In this document: piece by piece, positions 42,616 to 48,785 of the stretch | Numbering within the stretch: the first letter of the stretch is position 1 | Layout of the letters: each line of letters opens with the position of its first letter | Source: Bacteroides sp. | GTDB taxonomy: Bacteria; Bacteroidota; Bacteroidia; Bacteroidales; SM23-62 | DNA length: 48,785 nucleotides | Direction: 5' to 3' | NCBI GenBank assembly: GCA_030640625.1 | Contig: DAOWJB010000076.1 | Location: 1-48,785, forward strand | Position numbers and translations under genes: made by a program | Notes under the pieces: model-generated | Databases searched by the model: none | What the model was told of the DNA's origin: nothing | What the model saw: the letters and a program-made list of their open reading frames with translations, nothing else

Positions 42616-45600
42616 CAGATATATGGTTATTCCAAGTGATCAGGGAAGTACGCTTCTTCCCATCCATCACTATGGTTAAGGGTTCTTCAAATTCAATATG
42701 GGTTATATATTCCTTGTCACTGATAACTTTTTGCATTTTCAGTTTTTCCCAATCGATATAATCCGTATCAGAATCATGCTTAACGGATAAATATCCGACA
42801 TTCATGGAAGTCAAATTGTGAAAGAAATGGGATCCGAGCGAGGCATCCAGCGGAAATTCAGGCAGGCTTATTTCAACAATTACCCTGGCGTTGGATATCT
42901 GAGGCCAGACCAGCGGGATACCGATAAAACGGTCCCTGGTACCCCAACGACCCGGACCGATCAGGACGTACTTCTTGTCTTTTTTCACCATCTCGGCATT
43001 CAAGGCTTCAATTTCAGGGATAATCTCCTGTGTCCTTGTTTTATTAAATTTCTCAGATTTTATAAATACTACATCCCGGATATCCTCCACTGTCCCATTC
43101 CCCATGCTGCGCTCTGCATACAATAGGATCCTGTCCCTGTCAATAAGCTCCATATTTATCTCAAAATCATCCATGCTTCCTGCCAGCGGCTTGAGTTGCA
43201 GCAGGTAAAAGGAGGCCCGTCCTTGTTCATCCCTGTTGAGATCAACCGCATATTCAATTTCCACGGGAGCACCCAGGGCTTCCTTTACTACATTCAGGAT
43301 CAGTTCGATTGTTTTGGCCATGGGTATGTACTCAAATTTGAGTATGTCTGCAAAATTTATGATACGTGGACCAGAGGCATCGAGTCCAGGTGTAACTTTT
43401 TGATTATCATAATTATATACCGATGCACAATGATTCAGGGTACCATGTCTTTCGGCCTCATTGATCTCCAGCCTGATGAGTCCTGCATCCTGACCCAATC
43501 TCAGTAGTTCCGGGTCTTCCTTTTCCATGTTAATGGCATAAAAAAACACCTGCGAACCCTTTATCTGCTCCTGTGGTGTATAATTCTCCAGATCGGGGTA
43601 TTTGGGAGAGAACCGGTAGGCCTTATAGCCTCCCACTACGTATTGTCCGAGTCCCAATGCAGATACTGCATAGCCGTCTTCCGGCTCCATATGTGCCACC
43701 GGATAAAAGTTATAGGACTGTGCCGTACCACTTATATGCGGATAATAATAACCGTTGAAGGGATTGCCTACTACCTCCTGGATAACGACAGCCATCTTTT
43801 CATCATCGACCCTGAAATTGATGGCTTCAAAATAACTGCGGGCATGGTTGGAAAAAATAGAAGCATATACAAGTTTTATGGCATCTATTGCCTGCTTCAG
43901 CCGGACCTTGAATTCAGCATGATTATTGGGAAGTAAATAGGTGTCGAATACACCGGAGAAAGGATGGGTATTACTGTCCTCCAACAGGCTGGAGGACCTG
44001 ATTGCCAATGGCGTCTTTACATTTTTTACTAGGGTACGCAGTTTTTTTTCCAGACCATAAGATAGATCACCTTCAAGGAACTTTTGCTTGATTTCTTGAT
44101 AGTCAATGCCTGAATGTACCTGGTCATTCAACTTATTTCTTTCCATGAACAGGTCAAACTCGTCTGTACCAATCACAGAGGTAATGGGTGTCCTGATCTG
44201 GATACCGGGAATAATTTCTGAAAAATTCAGGTTGTAGATCAGCGTATTTACGAAAGCCAGTCCCCGTCCCTTCCCTCCAAGAGCGCCAGTACCCATGCTG
44301 ACAATATTTTTTTCATCAAGAATGGCATTCTCTTCAAAATTGATTATCTGCCCTATATTGGCATCATTACGGTGTTTCCCGATGACGTCTTTGAGATAAT
44401 TCCTGAATTCCAACGTGGTTTTGAAATCTGAAACCTGAATTGGATGGATCATTTTGGCGATCTTGATCTCGCCTCTTGCCATCAACCAAAGAGTAAAATG
44501 ATTACGGTTCGCATGATAAACAAGTGACTCCTCGGGAATGGTATCTATGTGATTTTCGAATTCCTTGAGTGTCCTGGCCTCTGCAATGGTTTTACCCGAA
44601 GCATCCTTGTAAACAAAATTCCCGAATCCCAGATGATGTTTTATAAAACTTTCAATATCCTGTATCAGGGTTTCTGAATTTTTATTAATGAATATCGATT
44701 TCAGTTCAAAGGCACGGTGTGAATTCTGGACATCGGAGGACTGGATAACGGTAGGTAATCCCCTTATCTGTTTCCTGATCTGTCGGACCAAGCCAAAACC
44801 TGCTTCCTCATCCATGGCCCCTACCCGGGGGTATTTAACATCCGTGATCAGGCAAAGAAGGTGCTCCTTGTACTGATTAAAGATATCTATAGCCTGTTCA
44901 TATGTAGTGGCCAGCAGGATTTTCGGGCGTGCCCTCATCCGCAATACCTTCAAAAGGTCATCCGAGCTTACATCCTCAATGATCCGCTCGGTATGTTCCA
45001 TCACATTGCTGTATAGCAGCGGCAGGTAGCGTGAATAGTATTTTTCTGAATCTTCGACCAGCAGGATCACTTTCACCATGCCAATATTCGTATCGTTTTC
45101 TACATTAACCTTATCTTCCAGTTGTAAGATCATGGCAGAGAAGATCTTGCTGTCTCCATTCCAAACGAAGATCCTGTCAATAATATCAAGATGATTTGAA
45201 TGCTCCTTAAACCGTGTGATCTCCAGGTTATTATTCAGCAGGACATAGATTGGAATATAAGGGAAATCTTTTTTTACCCTGGTCCCTATCTGAATGTGTG
45301 TATGCCAGTCGCTACTGATCATCAGGATCACCAGGTCGAAATGTTTTGAATTCAATTGTTCAAGTGCTTCCTTATAGGTGGATACCCCGGTGACCCTGGG
45401 CATAGATGTTTGGTTAAGCTGGCGATATTCCCCTAAGATGTATTCGGAGAAATGACCCTCTTTCTCTATAGCATAAGCATCATACAATGTTGCCACCAGC
45501 AGGATCTCCTTTACCCTATAGGGCATCAGGTCATGAAAGATATCCCGGTTTGCATTTTGTTTATTCAGGAATTTCTGGAGAAGCTGCCTGGAACTGAGGG

Positions 45601-46084
45601 TGGGCGTTTGAAATTCAGATTTTTCAGATTTATCCTTGATCTTTTCCTTTGAAAGCTGTAAAATCTCCCTGGCTTCCAGACTGTCAATATAATTCGACAG
45701 GATACTTGCCAGATTAATGATCAGGTCTCTTTCCTCCTTGAGGAAGGGTCCCTCATCAAATTCCTTGAATTTCCGAAGGTAATAGACCTCTATCATACCT
45801 TCTTCCCTATCGACTGTCTGGAAAATCTGCTGCTGACACCATCCGGTCTTCCTGAAATTCTGCGACAGGTATTCCTTCCCTGCATAACGGATCCGGGCCA
45901 CAGTCCGTTCCGGGTATTGCCAGGCCCGAGGCAGGATCTGCACTATCTGCTGAAATGTTTCGCTCAGGGATTTCCCCTCTTTCAGGATCTGGGTGGTACG
46001 GTTTATACAGGCCAGTTCCTTCAGTCGCTCCTTCTTTTCAGCGATGATCCTTTCAACTTCTCTGGGATTGCTGTTTTCAGCCAT
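42608..46084 (-). CDS. GAF / receiver / PEP-synthase-type ATP-grasp fusion protein (first gene of pair)
   Basis: An 1158-residue paralogue of the next gene with an added N-terminal GAF-like sensor (~15-140). A receiver-like domain without acceptor (~190-320, FDLVILMISSDW) is followed by an intact receiver (~337-490: Glu344-Asp345, Asp415 in LITDVKYP, Ser450 region, Lys468 in FINKNS). The ATP-grasp part (~598-967) has ALGGKGRGLAFVN, AIRSSSLLEDSNTHPFSG, VEIEYAVDL and LLQLKPL. The C-terminal module (~985-1158) repeats LIGPGRWGTRDRFIGIP and GSHFFHN (His1086) of the partner. No phosphohistidine domain is present. A -7 box lies 17 bases upstream, and korB ends 131 bases away on the same strand behind a strong terminator. 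Function unknown. Confidence 0.85.
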   Translation of the reverse strand: MAENSNPREVERIIAEKKERLKELACINRTTQILKEGKSLSETFQQIVQILPRAWQYPERTVARIRYAGKEYLSQNFRKTGWCQQQIFQTVDREEGMIEVYYLRKFKEFDEGPFLKEERDLIINLASILSNYIDSLEAREILQLSKEKIKDKSEKSEFQTPTLSSRQLLQKFLNKQNANRDIFHDLMPYRVKEILLVATLYDAYAIEKEGHFSEYILGEYRQLNQTSMPRVTGVSTYKEALEQLNSKHFDLVILMISSDWHTHIQIGTRVKKDFPYIPIYVLLNNNLEITRFKEHSNHLDIIDRIFVWNGDSKIFSAMILQLEDKVNVENDTNIGMVKVILLVEDSEKYYSRYLPLLYSNVMEHTERIIEDVSSDDLLKVLRMRARPKILLATTYEQAIDIFNQYKEHLLCLITDVKYPRVGAMDEEAGFGLVRQIRKQIRGLPTVIQSSDVQNSHRAFELKSIFINKNSETLIQDIESFIKHHLGFGNFVYKDASGKTIAEARTLKEFENHIDTIPEESLVYHANRNHFTLWLMARGEIKIAKMIHPIQVSDFKTTLEFRNYLKDVIGKHRNDANIGQIINFEENAILDEKNIVSMGTGALGGKGRGLAFVNTLIYNLNFSEIIPGIQIRTPITSVIGTDEFDLFMERNKLNDQVHSGIDYQEIKQKFLEGDLSYGLEKKLRTLVKNVKTPLAIRSSSLLEDSNTHPFSGVFDTYLLPNNHAEFKVRLKQAIDAIKLVYASIFSNHARSYFEAINFRVDDEKMAVVIQEVVGNPFNGYYYPHISGTAQSYNFYPVAHMEPEDGYAVSALGLGQYVVGGYKAYRFSPKYPDLENYTPQEQIKGSQVFFYAINMEKEDPELLRLGQDAGLIRLEINEAERHGTLNHCASVYNYDNQKVTPGLDASGPRIINFADILKFEYIPMAKTIELILNVVKEALGAPVEIEYAVDLNRDEQGRASFYLLQLKPLAGSMDDFEINMELIDRDRILLYAERSMGNGTVEDIRDVVFIKSEKFNKTRTQEIIPEIEALNAEMVKKDKKYVLIGPGRWGTRDRFIGIPLVWPQISNARVIVEISLPEFPLDASLGSHFFHNLTSMNVGYLSVKHDSDTDYIDWEKLKMQKVISDKEYITHIEFEEPLTIVMDGKKRTSLITWNNHISGE

Positions 46085-46101
46085 TACTCTGCCTGTTTTT
46101 A

Positions 46102-46109
46102 CAAAAATA
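46102..46109 (-). promoter_or_regulatory. Predicted -7 box for the receiver/ATP-grasp pair
   Basis: Minus-strand TATTTTTG (plus 46102-46109) matches TAnnTTTG, 17 bases before the ATG of the 1158-residue protein. A TTTG lies 12 bases upstream of it, too close to be a good partner. Confidence 0.45.
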
Positions 46110-46147
46110 CGAAACGATTATCAAATGAGATTGCCGGGTGGGCAGAT

Positions 46148-46193
46148 AAAAAAACCGTAAACCTGATCCTGTTCCCACAAGATCCGTTTACGG
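46148..46193 (-). terminator. Strong intrinsic terminator after korB
   Basis: On the minus strand CCGTAAAC (plus 46186-46193) pairs with GTTTACGG (plus 46155-46162). Between them ATCTTGT and ACAGGAT form a second stem of 7 pairs (one G-U) around a GGGA loop. Seven T residues follow (plus 46148-46154). It ends korAB transcription before the receiver/ATP-grasp genes. Confidence 0.85.
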
Positions 46194-46215
46194 CATTTGC
46201 GCAAGGCCATAAGTA

Positions 46216-47244
46216 TCATTCAACCTCGAAAGTGTTCCCGGAATGTAGCAAATCATTAACCGTCTTAATCTTAGAATGTTCCTTAGCCGCGGCTATCTGA
46301 CTGGTTAACAGCGATTCATAAACGGTGTTGTCACAGGAGCGGATAACGCCCATTGCCACAGGCAATTCCGGAAGCGCCATGCGGGCAAGCATATAATGAG
46401 TTGTGTCGTCCGGATCTTTATCATCATGGACCAGGATATCTTCCATCTTATATCCGTTTTCTCCTATGGTAACAGCTTTCAAACGGCCATGCTCCATGAC
46501 CAGGCCCTTCTTCCCTTCATTGCCAAAGATCATGGGCTCACCGTGTTTCAGGTATATCTGATGCTCGGCCCGAACCTCTTTGCCTGTGATCTCTTTGTGG
46601 ACCTGGTTGGCGAAAATGATACAATTCTGCAAGACTTCGACTAATGAGGTACCCTTGTTTTCAGCTGCCTTGATAAATACTTCCCTCATCATCTTCGGTT
46701 CCGTATCCACTACCCGGGCAAAAAATGCGCCATTCGCACCCATGGCCAGTTCCCCGGGCATGAAAGGATTTTCAATGGTCCCATCCGGTGATGTTTTGGT
46801 AACGCTTCCCTTGGGTGTGGTTGGTGAATACTGTCCTTTGGTCAGTCCATATATCTTATTATTGAAAAGAAGAATATTCACATTAATATTCCGCCGGAGA
46901 AGATGAATGAAATGATTCCCCCCTATGGCCATCAGATCACCGTCACCGGTAACCACCCAAACACTCAGGTCGGGATTCGCCACCTTTATCCCGGAGGCTA
47001 TGGCGGTTGCCCGTCCGTGCAGGCTGTGAAATCCGTAGGTATTGATGTAATAAGGGAACCTGGAGGAACAACCGATCCCGGAGACAAATACAACATTTTC
47101 CTTTTTAACCCCGGTCTCGGGCAGGGCGCTCTGAACAGTGGATAGTACAGAATGACCGCCGCATCCTGCACACCACTTAACGGGTTGGTCTACCTTAAAA
47201 TCTGCTTTGGTCAGTTCACCAATATTTTTCAGCGCATCACTCAT
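46216..47244 (-). CDS. korB: 2-oxoglutarate (2-oxoacid):ferredoxin oxidoreductase subunit beta
   Basis: The TPP-binding subunit of a ferredoxin-linked 2-oxoacid oxidoreductase that oxidises 2-oxoacid plus CoA to acyl-CoA and CO2. The 342-residue protein has the cluster/TPP start KWCAGCGGHSVLSTVQ, GIGCSSRFPYYINTYGFHSLHGRA and the TPP motif VTGDGDLMAIGGNH...LFNNKIYGLTKGQYSPT. A further cysteine is in LQNCIIFANQ. The 4-base overlap with korA (ATGA) implies translational coupling. 2-Oxoglutarate is favoured because subunits of this shape (alpha with fused gamma, ~340-residue beta) are commonly KorAB; pyruvate or branched-chain acids remain possible. Confidence 0.92.
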   Translation of the reverse strand: MSDALKNIGELTKADFKVDQPVKWCAGCGGHSVLSTVQSALPETGVKKENVVFVSGIGCSSRFPYYINTYGFHSLHGRATAIASGIKVANPDLSVWVVTGDGDLMAIGGNHFIHLLRRNINVNILLFNNKIYGLTKGQYSPTTPKGSVTKTSPDGTIENPFMPGELAMGANGAFFARVVDTEPKMMREVFIKAAENKGTSLVEVLQNCIIFANQVHKEITGKEVRAEHQIYLKHGEPMIFGNEGKKGLVMEHGRLKAVTIGENGYKMEDILVHDDKDPDDTTHYMLARMALPELPVAMGVIRSCDNTVYESLLTSQIAAAKEHSKIKTVNDLLHSGNTFEVE

Positions 47245-48785
47245 GATAATTCCTCCAATATTTCATTGTACTTATACTTCAATTCTGAGATCATAAATGG
47301 CAGTCCCTGGATCTTATTATACTTCAAATATTCAAATTCCGGGTACTCCATCCTCAGGTAACTGGCAAATTGTCCCAGGTTCAATTCACACACGATCCTT
47401 TTTTTGAATCCTTTAAGTACCTCCCGTGTATTTGCCGGAAGCGGTCTAATGAAATTGAACTGGGCTAAGCTGATGCTTTTCCCATCATCCTGCAGTTCCT
47501 CAACTGCTGTGATCAGGGCACCATATGTACCTCCCCAGCCGATGACCAGCAGGTCGCCTTCCTTTTCCCCGATGATTTCCTGTTCTGGGATAAATTCAAC
47601 CACCTTCTGGACCTTGGCCTCCCTTTGTTCGACCATAATCTGGTGATTCAGGGGGTCATTCGATATTTCCCCCGTAATATCCGCTTTTTCCAATCCGCCC
47701 ACCTGGTGACGTAACCCTTCCTGCCCAGGTATCGCCCAGTACCTGGCCAGTTTATCCGGACGCCGGTGATAGGGGTAGAAATTCGGATCATTGTCTTCCA
47801 CGACAGGGACCTCAATATCCGGCAGGTCATTTACATCCGGGATATGCCATAATTCTGAACCATTCGCCAGGTACCCGTCAGTTAGCAGGATCACCGGGGT
47901 CATATGCTCGATCGCTATTTTGGAAGCTTTATATGCATAATCAAAACAATTGGCCGGTGTACTTGCGGCAATAACAACGACAGGACTCTCCCCGCTCCTT
48001 CCATACAGAGCCTGCATCAGGTCAGCTTGTTCCGTTTTGGTCGGAAGTCCCGTAGAGGGCCCGCCCCTTTGAACATTCACAATTACCAGGGGCAACTCGG
48101 TCATGACTGCCAGTCCGATTCCTTCACCTTTCAACGCAAGTCCGGGTCCGGATGTAGTAGTCACTGCCAGCTTGCCAGCAAAACTGGCACCGATCGCCGA
48201 ACAGATCCCGGCAATCTCGTCCTCTGCCTGGAATGATATTGCCCCCAGGTGTTTCATGCCGGCAATTTCCTGAAGAATTTCTGAGGCGGGTGTTATAGGA
48301 TAGGAACCCAGAAAGAGAGGTCTGCCGGATCTTTCTGCAGCAGCCAGCAATCCCCATGAGGTAGCCTGGTTGCCTGTGATATTTCTGAACAACCCTTTTT
48401 TCTTGAGGGCCGGATTCACCATGAAGGTGGTTGTCATGGCCTCGATGGTTTCAGCATAATTATAACCCTCCCGCAGGACCTTGATGTTTGCCTTGACAAG
48501 TTCGGGCTTCTTGCCAAATTTTGCTTCCAGAAAACCTTCACCGATCTTGATATCCCGGTTGAACAACCAATATAGCAGTCCGGCTACAAACTGGTTTTTT
48601 GTCTTGTCGGCTGTCTGGTTATCCAATCCGAATTCCTGTACTGTAGACCTGGTCAACGTTGTAATGGGTGCTTTCACCACATTGTAGCCTTCCAGGCTGC
48701 CATCATCAAGCGGGTCTTCGATGTAGCCAGCCTTCTTATAATGCTTGCTATCGAAATTACCAATATCGATAATGATGGTAGCGCC
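47241..48785 (-). CDS. korA: 2-oxoglutarate (2-oxoacid):ferredoxin oxidoreductase subunit alpha with fused gamma domain (5' end outside window)
   Basis: The open frame continues upstream of the first GTG at 48680 to the window edge. That part encodes GYIEDPLDDGSLEGYNVVKA, typical of the gamma domain, so the gene is cut rather than starting at 48680. About 515 codons are present. The gamma domain is at the start, then the alpha part with GNQATSWGLLAAAERSGRPLF, SYPITPASEILQEIAG, TTSGPGLALKGEGIGLAVMTELP and VQRGGPSTGLPTKTEQADLMQALYG. These are the CoA- and TPP-contacting hallmarks of OFOR alpha subunits. korB follows with a 4-base overlap. Confidence 0.93.
   Translation of the reverse strand, partial: GATIIIDIGNFDSKHYKKAGYIEDPLDDGSLEGYNVVKAPITTLTRSTVQEFGLDNQTADKTKNQFVAGLLYWLFNRDIKIGEGFLEAKFGKKPELVKANIKVLREGYNYAETIEAMTTTFMVNPALKKKGLFRNITGNQATSWGLLAAAERSGRPLFLGSYPITPASEILQEIAGMKHLGAISFQAEDEIAGICSAIGASFAGKLAVTTTSGPGLALKGEGIGLAVMTELPLVIVNVQRGGPSTGLPTKTEQADLMQALYGRSGESPVVVIAASTPANCFDYAYKASKIAIEHMTPVILLTDGYLANGSELWHIPDVNDLPDIEVPVVEDNDPNFYPYHRRPDKLARYWAIPGQEGLRHQVGGLEKADITGEISNDPLNHQIMVEQREAKVQKVVEFIPEQEIIGEKEGDLLVIGWGGTYGALITAVEELQDDGKSISLAQFNFIRPLPANTREVLKGFKKRIVCELNLGQFASYLRMEYPEFEYLKYNKIQGLPFMISELKYKYNEILEELS

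Noticed and set aside
39640-46084. Reading the two large genes as phosphoenolpyruvate synthases
   Set aside because: Only the ATP-binding domain is present. The phosphohistidine and PEP/pyruvate-binding domains are missing, so the enzyme name would be misleading.
47241-48680. Treating korA as complete with a GTG start at 48680
   Set aside because: The frame stays open to the window edge and the upstream residues match the gamma domain of KorA.

Overview
The window is a 48.8 kb chromosomal piece of a member of the Bacteroidota, most likely a Bacteroidales/Marinilabiliales-like anaerobe or facultative anaerobe. Supporting signs are many TAnnTTTG-type -7 promoter boxes, a type IX secretion plug protein (DUF5103 family), fused aspartokinase-homoserine dehydrogenase, a fused E1 alpha-beta 2-oxoacid dehydrogenase, a short-form AMP nucleosidase, and TPR/PD40/OmpA envelope proteins. 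Coding density is high. Thirty-nine genes are called, two of them cut by the window edges. No gene-free stretch reaches 300 bases. I see no rRNA, tRNA, CRISPR array, insertion sequence or phage gene. This looks like core chromosome rather than an island.

Layout. 1-278: start of a sodium:solute symporter (minus strand). 386-5756: recR, lysA, a glycosyltransferase fused to a reduced sugar-transferase tail, and a 2-oxoacid dehydrogenase E2. 5925-12547: three tandem paralogous exported proteins (TPR + PD40 propeller) that differ at the C-terminus. The first carries five regular ~67-residue repeats and a membrane anchor, the second an OmpA peptidoglycan-binding domain, the third almost nothing. 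12564-17458: housekeeping genes (GNAT, HsdR-N-like nuclease domain protein, AMP nucleosidase, holA, rhomboid protease, class IV aminotransferase, YqgE). 17619-21807: NhaC antiporter, fused E1, and a small Cys-rich membrane protein. 21812-28721: apbE and a complete nqrABCDEF operon (minus strand). 28897-30198: type IX plug protein. 30203-33233: HD hydrolase, DUF1858, 6-pyruvoyl-tetrahydropterin synthase-like protein, folE, fabD. 33362-38025: thrA-thrB-thrC. 38209-39546: glutamate dehydrogenase. 39640-46084: two overlapping large genes that join receiver-like domains to a PEP-synthase-type ATP-grasp domain. 46216-48785: 2-oxoacid:ferredoxin oxidoreductase korAB, with korA cut by the window end.

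How the genes fit together. Nqr pumps sodium out, ApbE attaches FMN to NqrB and NqrC, and NhaC and the SSS symporter can use the sodium gradient, so the window shows parts of a sodium energy cycle. The small protein at 21592-21807 sits next to apbE and could be a functional counterpart of the NqrM maturation factor. E1 and E2 of one 2-oxoacid dehydrogenase lie 13 kb apart, and a separate ferredoxin-linked KorAB is present, so two routes for 2-oxoacid oxidation coexist. DUF5103 and the PorE-like trio point to a type IX secretion or envelope-anchoring system.

Most worth following up: (1) the two-gene receiver/ATP-grasp module at 39640-46084, which has the ATP-binding part of PEP synthase but no phosphohistidine or PEP-binding domain, and instead a shared C-terminal module of unknown function; (2) the tandem PorE-like trio and the five-fold repeat in its first member; (3) the Cys-rich small protein beside nqr/apbE; (4) a perfect 22-bp palindrome between the divergent nqrA and type IX plug genes.
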